Origin: Gordionus sp. m RMFG-2023
Taxonomy: Eukaryota > Nematomorpha > Gordioida > Chordodea > Parachordodidae
DNA: 64,000 nucleotides
NCBI RefSeq assembly: GCF_954871325.1
Contig: NC_088776.1
Location: forward strand, 40,690,569 to 40,754,568
Direction of reading: 5' to 3'
Positions 46,745-58,721 of the stretch are shown here, piece by piece; within the stretch, counting starts at the first letter, position 1, and each line of letters begins with the position of its first letter. The position numbers were made by a program, and so were the translations under genes. The notes below the pieces were generated by a model. The model was not told the DNA's origin. It searched no databases and was given only the letters and a program-made list of their open reading frames with translations.

Positions 46745-49700
46745 AATATAATAATGATAAAGATTATAATAAACTTAAATGTTATAAATGTGGTTTTATT
46801 CATAACCGAGAAGTGAGATATCCAGCTACAAATGCGGCATGTAATAAATGTAAAAAAATTGGTCATTTTGCAGTTTGCTGTAAATGAAAGAATTTAAATT
46901 ATATAAGAGTGTCATCAAGTGATTCTATTCATAATATTTGGAAGATTCAACAAAATCGAGAGAATCGAGCAAAACTAACTGCAGAGATAAATGGGTTAGA
47001 TGTTGAATTTGATTTTGACACTGGTGCACAAGCGTCATTGATAGGAATTGATATATGGACAAGTATTGGGCGACCAAAAATTAGGCCAACCAGTCCATTG
47101 ACTGCATATGGTGATCATCCGTTAGACGTCAAGGGCGAGACCCAAGTCAATGTTAGGATTGGATCACAGACAAGGACTCTACCAGTGGTAATAATGAATA
47201 CAACTGGGGTGCCTCTTTTCGGATTACCATGGATTATAGCATTCAATTTAGAAATGCCTCGTCAGGTTATGATTAAACAAGTACGCAATTTGGTCAACAA
47301 TATTGAAAAAGAAAAATGTTGCATAACACTAGATTCTAGAATTCGAGATTTGATTAATAAACATCAAGAAATTTTTGATGATAAGATGGGACATATACGT
47401 GATTTTGCAGTGCGAATACATTTAAAGGATACCGCTGTACCAAGATCGTTTCCAGCCCGTAGGGTACCATTTCCACTTCGCAAAGCAATTGAAATGGAAT
47501 TAGACCGATTAGTAGCTGCAGGAATTATTGAAAAGATTGATTCGACTATAACCAGGGTACAGTGGTCAACGCCAACCATAAATGTACGCAAGAGTAATGG
47601 CGATATTCGAATTTGTGCTGATTTCAAAGTTACACTCAATCCGTGTTTATTATATGACCATCATGTTATTCCTACCTTAGACGATTTATTAGAGAAAATC
47701 CAAGGTGGTGATAAATTTACCGTGATAGATCTGAAAGATGCGTATTTACAGATGGAAGTAGAATTGGAATCCCAGGAACTACTAACGATAGTGACTCATA
47801 AGGGCTATTTCCGTTACCGACGATTGCCATTTGGATTGGCAAGTGCACCAACTATATTTCAAAGATATATGGATGAGTTACTAAAAGATTGCCAAATGAC
47901 TGGTGTCTATTTAGATGACGTAATTATTTCTGGTCGAAATGATGAGGAGCACTTAAATAATTTGCGATAGACAGATTACATGCAGCAGGTCTTAAGGCGA
48001 AATTAACAAAAGTGAGATTTTTACAAAAATCGGTTTCATTTTTAGGGGTGATAATTGATAAATTCGGTATACATCCTAACCCGGAAAAGGTGAAGGCTAT
48101 CCGAAATGCACCAAAACCTAAAAATATACAACAACTTAGATCTTTTCTAGGACTAGTTAATTATCATGAACGTTTTATTCGCAATCTACATTCTAAAGCG
48201 GCGCTACTACATAGATCAACGAGCGTGAAAGTACCTTGGCAGTGGTCGAAAGATGAACAAAATTCCTTCGATGAGGTTAAGAAATTATTGTCATCCGAGG
48301 AAACGTTAATTCCTTATAACGCGCAGTTGCCTATAATTTTGGAATGCGACGCATCTGATTCAGGATTAGGGGCTGTGTTGTTACATCAATTAGTAGACGG
48401 AAGGACAAAACCTATTTCGTTCGCGTCACGTACTTTATTAGAATCAGAGAAACACTACGCTCCGATTGATAAAGAAGCTCGAGCACTTTTATTTGGTATT
48501 GAAAAATTTCATTCATTTATTTATGGTAGAAAATTTTTACTTCGAACTGATCATAAACCATTAGAGCGATTATTTGGGGAGAAACGCGATTTACCTAAAA
48601 TTTCTAATAATCGTTTGACACGTTGGGCCTGGAAGATGGCTTCTTATGATTTTACAATAGAATATAGACCTGGTAATAAAAATGTAATCGCCGACGCATT
48701 ATCAAGGCTTCCAATATTAGACACGGAAGAGAATCAAGATTCTAAACATGCTTTGGATATTCGAAGTATCAATTTGGATGATATGCAATTGTCAGAAAAT
48801 ATTCTACGAAAAGAGTCGAAGCAAGATTTAATATTAAAAAAAGTAGCCATACATATTCAGCAAAGTTGGCGAAACTTTGATCGTTATAAAGATAAAGAAA
48901 TAGTTAATTTTTATAATCGACGGGAAGAGCTTTCTGTCGATCGTGATATTATAGAATGGAATGGGAGATTGGTTATTCCTAATAAATTAAGAAATGCAGT
49001 GTTAGGAATGATTCACCGGGGACATCCTGGGGAAAATGTAATGAAATCTATTTTTAGATTGTATTGCTGGTGGCCCAGATGTGATGTTGATATAGAAAAT
49101 TTTATCAAAATATGTTCTGGATGCCAGAAAAATAGACCTAGTATTCAAGAAGTACCTCTATATTCTTGGACTGTTGGAAAGGAACCTTGGGAGCGAATCC
49201 ATATTGATTTTGCTGGACCAGTAGATTCGCGATACTGACTAATAGGTGTCGATTCCTATTCCAAATGGTTAGAAGTTGATCTAATGCAAAATACCTCTGC
49301 TGATGCTATGATAAAACGACTAAAAAAATGGTTTGCTAGTTTTGGAATACCCAAGTACATTGTGTCAGACAATGGACCACAATTCTTATCTGGGGAATTC
49401 CGTAGGTATTGTGATTTAAATAACATACGTCATATACGTTCAGCACCCTATCATCCAAAAACTAACGGATTAGCTGAACGTACAGTACGAACTTTGAAAG
49501 GTCGGTATTATGCAACGAGAGATTCAAGCGATCCCGAAGAAGCTATGACACAGGTTTTAACAACCTACCGATTGGGAGAGCATAGTTCCACAGGGAGATC
49601 TCCTGCTAAAATTATGTTTGGGAGGCAATTGAAAACAAGTCTGGATTGGATCCGACCAAATGCCGAACACGAAATAGTAAGAGCTAATGATAAACAAAGC

Positions 49701-50054
49701 CTTCATCATGATTTACATTCAAAGGAAAGAGAATTTGAAATCTCACAACCTATATGGTTAAATAATGAAAATACCAATAGTTGGAGAGAGGGAGTAATTA
49801 AAGAAAGAATAGGACTTTATTCTTATATTGTTGAATCTTCCGGGAAAACATTACGGAAGCATGCAGATCAGTTAAGAAATCGTTTAGTTATCCCAAATCA
49901 TGAAAGTTCTTTGGAAGTTACAGAAATGGTTGTGCCAGTGAATGAAGCAAATACAAACACAAATACAAATACCACATTACGTTGCTTATCAAAAAACCGT
50001 AAACCTACAAAGAGGTTTATTGAAGAAATCTAACTTTAAATTGTTTGAAGGAAA

Positions 50055-50208
50055 TGTAATAAATTAATAAATGATTATTTATGTATATTGTATATTAAAA
50101 ACAGAATCGAACATTCGAAAAATAATAAATAAAAATTTGATATCAAAAATAAATTGAAATATAAATCAGTGGTCGTATTGTTTATAATTAGTAGTTGGTA
50201 TTACTACA
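50055..50208 (+). repeat. Right LTR, 154 bases
   Basis: Identical by eye to the left LTR. It is followed by GTATG (50209-50213), the target duplication. A short purine run (GAAGGAAA) precedes it. Confidence 0.95.
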
Positions 50209-50365
50209 GTATGAGATTTAAATTTATGTAGATCATTTATTAATCTAATTTATTATTGTTCATTTTATATTTTTACCATATGATAAATTTTTATCATAAT
50301 TATTATTTATTTTAATATCTAAAGAGGTCAGAGTCAGAGTTTTCATAAATTCATTTTCCAACTGA

Positions 50366-50377
50366 CTTCCTTTTTTT
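50366..50377 (+). promoter_or_regulatory. Possible 5' TOP-like pyrimidine tract of RPL8
   Basis: CTTCCTTTTTTT lies 7-18 bases before the RPL8 ATG. Animal ribosomal-protein mRNAs usually start with such a tract. The actual transcription start cannot be seen. Confidence 0.3.
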
Positions 50378-50383
50378 AAAAAA

Positions 50384-51583
50384 ATGGGTCGTGTTATAAG
50401 AAGTCAAAGGAAAGGAAGGGGTAGTGTGTTTAAAGCACATACCGCACATCGTAAAGGAGTACCAAGATTAAGAGCAATAGATTATTCCGAACGAAATGGA
50501 TATATAAAAGGAGTTGTTAAAGTAATTTAGAATTTAATACAAGTTATTATATTTTTAAAGGATATCATTCACGACCCTGGTCGAGGTGCACCTTTAGCCG
50601 TTGTTGTTTTTAGAGATCCATATAAATATAAATTAAGAAAGGAGTTATTTATAGCTGCCGAAGGCATGTATACAGGGCAATTCGTGTATTGTGGTAATAA
50701 AGGTAAATAATATATTTTTTTTATGGCACTAGAAAATAAGTAAGGATTAAATTCCCCTACTTAAATCAAGTGCCTATATAAATAAATTTACCTCCACACG
50801 TGCTTTTGAAATTTCTATATGAAATCCACGTTCTAAAAATAAAATACAAAATTTTTATATTGTCAATATTGTAAATTTTTTCATTAATCAAATAATAATT
50901 ATAATTTAGCAAAATTACAGATTGGCAATATCCTTCCCTTAAAACAAATGCCAGAAGGTACAGTTGTTTGTAATTTAGAAGAAAAGAGTGGGGATAGAGG
51001 AAAATTAGCTCGAACATCTGGTAATTATGCCACAGTTATAGCTCACAATCCAGAAACAAAAAAAACCCGTATAAAACTTCCATCAGGAACAAAAAAACTA
51101 GTTCCATCTAACAACAGAGCTATGATCGGTATATTTCTGTAATTTAAACTTATTATATTTATGCTAAAGGTATTGTTGCTGGAGGAGGTAGGATAGACAA
51201 ACCCATATTAAAAGCTAGCAGAGCTTATTATAAAAACAAACCTAAAAGGAATAGATGGCCTAAAGTTAGGGGTGTTGCTATGAATGTAAGTTTTTAATAA
51301 TCATGTTTTATGAAAAACAAATTTATTATCATGTTTACTACTGGCTCACATTAATTAAATTTAGCCTGTTGACCATCCTCACGGAGGAGGTAACCATCAA
51401 CATATAGGCAAAGCCTCGACTGTAAGAAGGGATGCTCCACCAGGAAGAAAGGTAAATTTATATTGCAAATTAAAAAATGTAAACTATTTCCTATTTTTAT
51501 TAATTTAATAGGTTGGTTTGATTGCTGCACGTAGGACAGGTAGGATTAGAGGAACAAAAGTTGTCACCAAGAAAGATGAATAA
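50384..51583 (+). CDS. RPL8: Ribosomal protein L8 (uL2), complete, 6 exons
   Basis: uL2 is a core protein of the large ribosomal subunit near the peptidyl-transferase centre. Exons 50384-50521, 50561-50702, 50910-51128, 51170-51285, 51365-51451 and 51512-51583 join in phase to 257 residues, the length of human RPL8. It starts [19 protein letters not shown]. It contains [37 protein letters not shown] and the signature [17 protein letters not shown], and ends TKVVTKKDE. All introns are GT-AG, 39, 207, 41, 79 and 60 bases long. No damage is seen. A young LTR element lies 170 bases upstream beyond its target duplication, so the promoter is short or partly displaced. Confidence 0.98.
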
Positions 51584-52949
51584 TATGTTATTTATATGAT
51601 TGAATGTCTAAGAATATATACATGATATAAAAATTAATTTAATTATTATATAAAAATTATAACTCTTTTTGGAGTTAATATAATAAATTTATTCTCAATT
51701 ATTTTATTATCCATCATGGCATTTACATTGTAAATGCAAAAAGATATATCAGCCACTGACCACCATTTTGCTCAGGATTTAGGATATATACCAATGAATG
51801 ATATTGTGATAGAAGGCTCTTATAACCATTTGAAAATCATTATTCACATCAGCCTCATAGTAAAGGATCCTATAAACTTTGTCAACCAAATGGCACTCTG
51901 ATAGATTAGGCCTTAATGTCCATAACAGAATTATTATCTTTTAAAGTGTACACTAGGTGATATGAAATAATCTATAAATTTTGATTTTTTATGTGGAGCT
52001 ACTAATTCTATCATTCAAATAACAATATCATTTCCCTAGTTTTAAAATCAGGATTACTTACAGTTGAGATAATGAAAAAATTTTTATTCCTTATTTATGA
52101 GGTTTTGAATAAATATATAAACACATAACCTCTACACTTGTTCCCAAATTAGTTTTCAAGTTTTAAGAGTTTATTGTAAATGGGACCTCTGGAAATTATG
52201 ATTTATGTGAGTTATTTCTAAGATCTTATTCTTGTCAGCCTTTAGAAATTTGTGATATTGCTCTAGGCCCCAGTATTGATGCATACAATGCTCATATAAA
52301 CACATTTCAATAAATAATTTAATTTCCTGTGAATTTCTTTTTGTTGGTGGTTTGAAAAAAATTAGTATTTGATTGCTCAACTAAATTTCTAATTGGAGTA
52401 TCTAAAATTATTTAAAAAATTATAAATAAATTTATTTGCTTAATAATTTTGCTTGTCAGTGATATTGCATAAAACTATATTATAAAATAATCTTAAAAGT
52501 ATATTGCTTAAATAATTAATATTTAATACATATGAAAATTTTTTTATTGTTTAATAATTTATGTTATTGCTGAGAGGATTTATTATATATTCCTATTAGT
52601 TCATTTACTTTTTCCATCATTCATTTTAAAAAATATTTATAAGTATTTATGCATCAATAAAATATGTTTCTTCTAAGTTTCAATTAATTATGCATAGATG
52701 AACAAATTTTATTTTATTTTTAAGATGACACAATGATGGTCAAATGAATTTGATTCTATATACCTTTCAAGCCAAATAATTCTCGTAAAAAATAAGGATA
52801 TCAGTTTTTTTTTATATAAAAATCACAACTTTCTTTTTATTCAAAAATAAGTTTGTAGGTTATTCTTTTTATTAAAAAAAAATTAACTTATTTCGATTGT
52901 TTCACAATATAATTAGAAATTTTTATATAATTTTCTCTGTTCGAAAACA
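51584..52949. other. Region downstream of RPL8, no assigned gene
   Basis: 51720-52320 is less A+T-rich than its flanks. It contains plus-strand open segments such as NGTSGNYDLCELFLRSYSC and ALGPSIDAYNAHINTF (about 52165-52310). No family is recognised and frames do not connect. It could be a decayed gene. The rest is A+T-rich. Confidence 0.35.
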
Positions 52950-53765
52950 ATGGCAAACCCTGTAATCTATGAATAAAATGGCACGTCGTGAATTCCAGAT
53001 CCATTGCTGCCATCCTAAACACCTTTTATATAATTTTCTATACCATTATCCACCTATTTTCTCTAACAAATCATCTAAAGTAAGGAATAATGTGATATTC
53101 AAGCACGGATTGGGCATGATTAAAATAAGCATAAATAGGAATATCATTTCTCTTGTGCAAGTTTAAGGTTGGAGTTAACCACTATACTCTCGTTGTAGTT
53201 AAACCAATCTTTTCAATAATTTCAGCAGTCACCAATTCTTTTTCGATCGCTTTACGAAATGGAAATGATATCCAAAGTGCTAGAAAAAATCTTGGCCCAG
53301 CAGTATCTATTATGTTTATTAGCATCGCAAAATTAGGTGCATCTCATCATTGAAAATTGTAGATGTTTACTAACCAAATCTCGAATTATATAATCCACGG
53401 CTACACAATTTTCCTTAGTTAACACCAAGATTCATTGATTGGTCCAACAGAATATTTTTTTTATCATAATTTGATGTGGCATTCGTAAATTGAAATGCTA
53501 CCATCCATTGTAATCCGAAAAGAGGCACTCTTAAGTATTCCTTATTACCACAGGCGGGGTCCTTGTCCGTGCCACAATTTAGATGTTAACTTGAATCTCA
53601 CCTTTAACACCCAAAGGATGATAACCTTATGCTATCAATGAGCAGGTTGGCTTGATTTTAGGTCGTCATAATTGTTCTATCAACTCCGATTAATGACTGT
53701 GCATTAATCTCTGCAATTAGTTTTGCTCCATTTTGTGAATCTTCTATATATTATGTGTATAATCT
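52950..53765 (-). mobile_element. Ty3/gypsy-type pol fossil
   Basis: The minus strand carries protease-to-reverse-transcriptase sequence related to the element at 46591-50208, clearly older and much diverged. It is broken many times. No LTRs or target duplication recognised. Confidence 0.65.
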
Positions 53766-53929
53766 AGTGACTAAGCGCCAAGATTACTACTATGGAAGCA
53801 ATCAAAAATATTTTTTTTATTTTTATTTACTAGTCAAATCATAAAAAAAATTAAGATTATAAATAAGTGGAATTCGTCTTTGTTTTGGGGTAAAATGATC
53901 AAGTTGAATTATAAAAGTTATTGCTGGAT

Positions 53930-55850
53930 TTTAAATTTTTAATAATTTTTTTTTAATCCAAATCAAAGATAGATTCGATAATCGATTTTGACATCTTGTT
54001 TCTGCAATAATATTTGATTCTTTTTAAAGATGAAAAACCCTGTTCTGCATTTGCTGTTGTTGAAGCCAAAGTTAAGATGAATTTTCATAATTTAAAAAAA
54101 CTCTTTAAACTTTTCATCAAATCAGTACATATTAAAAATTCAAGTATTATATTAACATTCTTTTTCTTTCTAAATTCATCATCCCGAAACACTATTTTCA
54201 ATTCAGTTTCCAGCTTGTGTAGGTCGGAAAATTAAGAATAAGTGTCATTTGAATTGTCTAATAAATATTTTGGGGAATTTACTAATAATATCTAGCAATT
54301 CGACGAATTTGATATTTTTTTAATGTATCGAACCGAAAATCAATTTCATTAATTATATTATCTGTTATTCTAATTATCAAATTTTTATAAAATTCTTTTG
54401 TATAAGCAATCAGGATATTACGTTTTTTATCAAAATTGTCTTAAATCTTATCTTTTACATTAAAAATCTCCAAAAAACATCAAAGTTTTTTATGTTTGAT
54501 AATTTTAAGACAATAAGATAAATCGTTAATTTTAGTTTGAAGTATATCAAATAATAAATCAAATTCTGGAAAAATTTCTTAAAAAAATATAACAAAATTA
54601 GAAAATTTGTATCATTTAACATATTTAAATAGCCACAAGATGTTATTAGAACATCATTATCCCAAGCAATATCAGACTCTCCATCCATTCATATTTTCAA
54701 TAAAAAACGACTAGATCCTTCATATTATTGAAAACTGTTTGAACCAGCCGAACATAGTATTCCCATCTCGTTGGGGCTATTAGTGGTAATCTTTTTTTGA
54801 CATATTTATCAAATTCCGCTGTTCGCTTAGATGATGTACTAAAAAAACTGGCTAAACCAGATAAAGTTGCAAAAAAAGCCGTACATTCTTTAATTTTGCT
54901 GCAAGATTTTGATAATATAAGATTTAAATTATTGTAGTCCATGGGAATCGCCTGACATAACAGCTATGCCTGAAGTATTGACGTCTCTTATTTTCGCTTG
55001 TAGTCCATGTGAATAGCCTGACATAACAGCTGCGTCATCGTAACTTTGTCCTATTAACTTTTTCATAAATTTTTTATTATTCAAGAATTTAATGACAAAT
55101 TTTGACAAAGAATTAGCATCTCGATGCATAGTAACATCAAAGAATTCCATAAATCTTTCATACAATGTTCCGTTATTTAAAACATATCAAAGAACAATAG
55201 CCAGTTGATATTTATTATTTATATCAGTTGTTTCATCTAATATTATTGTTATAAATTCCGTTCTTCCAATTCATTTAATATTTTTTGATGTAAGACATAT
55301 TAAATAGAATTAATTAAATCACCATGAATATCGCTTGATAGTCCAATAAAAACTGTACTATTTTCTAAATGATATTTTAATATTAAATTTTCCACTGCGA
55401 GCAAATAAATTAATTCAATATAATTCCCTATATGCGAGCTCCTGAATTCCAAGAAAACATATAGAGTTGATCAATATATACAATATTTCTCTATTTTATT
55501 TGACTTTTGAATTATCCTGTTCGATTGATATTTTGCGCATAGAATCTATCATATTTTCAATACGATTTTCGCCAAATGTTTTTAATTGAATCATTGACTG
55601 CAAATGAGCGGTTGATTCTTCATGCCTTTAAAAATTATACATATCCGAAAATCCTTAATCATTCCAAACATATTTTTCCTTTGGGAATAATAGGCATGAC
55701 TAACAATATAGAGAATTTGAAAATTCACATCCAGTGAGCCACTCATATTTATAGATAGAAAAATTACAAATGCAAGATTTGATTTCTTTTTTTAAAGTTT
55801 TGTAAAATTGGTTTTGGTCTTCCTTTTCCAAAAATTAATTTTTTCGCATC
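53930..55850 (-). mobile_element. hAT transposon fossil (ZMYM/DUF4371 type)
   Basis: Minus-strand fragments in order: ILDETTDINNKYQLAIVL (about 55230), YERFMEFFDV, GQSYDDAAVMSGYSHGLQ (about 54950-55060), FFATLSGLASFFSTSSKR, APTRWEYY (about 54750-54880) and TTANAEQGFSSLKRIK (about 54050). These are transposase landmarks from the catalytic core to the C-terminal dimerisation domain. A segment of about 75 bases with AVMSG and SHGLQ is tandemly duplicated (54940-55030). Multiple stops and frame changes. Ends not found. Confidence 0.75.
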
Positions 55851-56518
55851 AAAATTTCTTGAGCTAAATGATAATATTAATAATTTCAATAATACAATTA
55901 CAATAATTAAGCACTTTAAAAAAGAAAAAAAATTTATTTAAAAAAAGTAAGGAAAAAAAAAATATTTTCTTTTATTTATTAAAAATAAGCATTTTTTTAT
56001 TTGCTTCCCCAATGCTTATATTTTAATCGTAAAATTAAAAAATTACCATAGTATTATTTTCTCTTTATTTATTAAAAAAATAAGCAATATTAAATTTGCT
56101 TCCCTCATAACGTAGTAAAAATAATAGTAAATTTTTTAACGTAGTAAAAATAATAGTATCTTTTTTCATGTAGTAAAATAATAGTAATTTTTTTTAACGT
56201 AACAAAAATAATATTAATTTTTTTAATGTTATAAAAATTTTATTAATTTTTTTTAACGAAGTCAGTTTAGATTTTTTATATAGTATAAAGATTATATTAA
56301 GTTTATTTAAGAATTTGTCAGAAAAATTTCAAGGAAAGCAATGCTTTTCTTGCTTCTATGAATGCTTCGTCACTGGTATAATCACTGACACTCTTATATA
56401 ATTTTAATTCTGACATCTAACTGCATAATGACTAATATCTAATTGGCTTTATTATAGCATTTATCAAATGTATTAGTTTCAATTTGATGTTTATAATGAT
56501 TAACATGATTTTTTTGAA
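55851..56518. other. A+T-rich stretch with tandem repeat
   Basis: 56106-56290 holds about six degenerate units with AACGTAGTAAAAATAATAGT followed by a T run. No gene seen. Confidence 0.5.
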
Positions 56519-56900
56519 CTCTACATAAGCTGTGTGAGGAGTTTAGACAGATGCAATGGGTGTCTCCGAGAGAGAGAAAAACTAGCAAGGAAAGGAATAG
56601 CAATCATTGGTAATGAGAAATAAATAAGATGGTTTGGGCACGTGGAACGTAAGACAAAAGATGACTGGGTTAAGATGTACCTTGATGGAATTAGGAGGAT
56701 CAAGAGAGGTAGGCCTAAGATGACGTGGACAGGGGCGGATATAAATAAAATGAATCTTACAAATATTGAAATTGACCTTTAAAAATGGAAAAGGAAAATC
56801 AGAGGGGAAACTGGCTAACCCCGGTAATCGCTTTTAAACGGAGAAGAGTGATCTTATTGTAATAGAATCAAACCTTTAAAATAAAGGTAATTGGTAATAT
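56519..56900 (+). mobile_element. RTE-type LINE 3' fragment
   Basis: Plus-strand pieces RWFGHVERKTKDDWVKMYL, then RGRPKMTWTGADIN and KWKRKIRGETG, match the C-terminal tail of RTE-clade LINEs. The protein tail is followed by an untranslated tail ending near 56900. The 5' part is absent, as is usual for LINE insertions. Frames are broken. Confidence 0.7.
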
Positions 56901-56949
56901 GATTGATGTATTTATATGATTTGTAAAAGAAATATAACTGTTGAAATTA

Positions 56950-57280
56950 ATGACAAAGATATAATACTGTTTTCACGACCATCACACCGATCAACAACTG
57001 ACATTTTTTGTCGTCATTTCTTTGTCTGCACGCTTAGAAGAGATTGCCAGGTCTAGAATATATTGTGGATGTTAAAAAACTAAAGTTAGACAATTGTATT
57101 CTAAAAAGTGGTTTAGTCGTCAAGGGCAATTAGTTCTATAATCTCGAATAAATTAGGTTTAACTAACTATTCAAATCTTCTGGAACCCGTCACTTATCCC
57201 TGCCTGGTAAAAGAAAAAACCAGAAGACCCTTGGGTTAAAGGTAAACATCTTATTTGGGATTTCACCTGTGCCTCCCAAT
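56950..57280 (+). pseudogene. Possible retroelement-derived fragment
   Basis: Plus-strand reading gives PEDPWVKGKHLIWDFTCAS. It resembles the PDGLTLIPW..GKPLIWDFTC segment found in many animal LINE-associated open frames. Short and damaged; a MITE interrupts it at 57281. Confidence 0.4.
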
Positions 57281-57498
57281 TAGTGTTATAAACGGCTCGT
57301 TTTGAGCTTGTAAAAAACGGTTAATTCAATATTTAATCCAGAAAAATATTACGTAATTCTGAAAACTATGCTCATAGAATGAACAAAGGTCTAGACATAT
57401 ATTATCGATATCTCGAGGTTTAGGCAATATTTTTCTGTCTAAAATATTGAGTTAGCCGTATTTAAAAATCGGCTCAAAACGAGCCGTTTAACACACTA
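57281..57498. mobile_element. MITE, hAT-like, 218 bases
   Basis: Ends TAGTGTTATAAACGGCTCG and, inverted, TAGTGTGTTAAACGGCTCG, both leading into GTTTTGAGC. Flanking 8-mers CTCCCAAT and CACCCAGT agree at six of eight bases. A related left half lies near 30485. Confidence 0.75.
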
Positions 57499-58721
57499 CA
57501 CCCAGTTCTTCTCTAACCCAAGTATTGACCTCATTCCGATTTTCATTTTATCCCATTAGTTTCTACCAATGGGTCCTATAGATCTCAAATTTTGGTCAAA
57601 TAAATGGGGATCATGGATTTAAAATTTTACAAAACCCAGATAGCTCTGTTCCAATGTTAATAAGCTAAACCAAGTAGACTTGACCTAAATTTTTTAGGTT
57701 TTGAGTCGTAAAACTAACTTCAAAATGGCTTTAGAGTCGGCTCGTTTTAAAAATATTTTCCTCGTCGAATAAATAATAATAGTAAACCAATTCCGACTCA
57801 TCGAGACGCTCAATTTAAGAAGTATTTTGCGACTCCAACTCGAGTTCAGTCGTAAAAACTTGACTTTTTAACACACTAGTTTCGAGAAAACCATCTAAGT
57901 TTCCTCAGATCTCAATGTTGTTCTTTTTTCTTTTTGTCTTATGTTTTAAAGAGTTTAGATACTTTTTAAAAAAAAATTAATACGTTAAAGATTTTAAAAT
58001 TATAAAAAACAAATTTGAAATAATTATAATTAAAATGATAAAATAAAAGTTTTAAATTTCTTGAATAGTTTTTATTTTATTGTAAATTAGAGCATAAGAT
58101 ATTACGGTTAGAGAAAGAAAAGCAATTAAATAAAAGTAATATTACATTTAATTGAAAATAAATTTATGGATAAAACGTAGTTGTGTCACCATAATCAATC
58201 CCTGATGACATTACCATCTCTTCATATGTTTAAATTTAACGTTACTTTTCAATTTAATTTTTTTATTTTATCCATCATCACATTTTTTATTTTAAATATG
58301 TCGTAAACTTGGGGGTTCCTCTCATAGGGCAAATAATACCAAATTAAGGTTGCATTTATTTTTTAAAATAAAGATTATATTTATCGCTAGTGCATGTATA
58401 TTATCACATTTACAATCGTCTTCAAACATATTATAGTAATTTGTACATTATAATAAATTAAATAATATACAATGGAGTAATTAATATATTTTATAATTAT
58501 GTTAAAATTAAAAATAAGGAAACAATTTTAAGAGAAATTAACTAAAAAGCCTAGAGGAATATTAAAAAAGGAAACGACCATCAGATTATTATTTATATGA
58601 AAACGACAAAGCTTATACTATAAATTTATGCCAATTATCATAATCTTTCTTAAAAAGTGGACATGATTATGTGGGTGTTTCAGTCTCAAATATTGAATAA
58701 AAATCGGGGGAGGGGTACTTA
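57499..58721. other. Spacer with MITE-like end, no gene seen
   Basis: A GAGTCG-rich segment (57640-57884) ends in the inverse of TAGTGTGTTAAAAAGTC, like the MITE before it. Its other end is unclear. The remainder is A+T-rich 3' flank of CDC40. Confidence 0.45.

Larger units (their letters stand above)
46591..50208 (+). mobile_element. Ty3/gypsy-type LTR element, young, broken
   Basis: 3.6 kb between two 154-base LTRs that are identical by eye, with the 5-base target duplication GTATG on both sides. The parts follow Ty3/gypsy order: a zinc-knuckle segment (CYKCG...CNKCKKIGHFAVC), aspartic protease (DFDTGAQASLIG), reverse transcriptase (LPFGLASAPTIFQRY, YLDD), RNase H (ECDASDSGLGAVL) and integrase with its zinc finger and a DNGPQF core motif. 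Identical LTRs mean a recent insertion. It is broken, with about three or four breaks, and is kept here as a fossil. It lies 176 bases upstream of the RPL8 start codon in the same orientation. Confidence 0.95.

Noticed and set aside
47364-47639. Minus-strand 91-residue open frame
   Set aside because: It lies antisense to the reverse transcriptase of the LTR element. The similar frame at 53153-53353 is antisense to another pol fossil.
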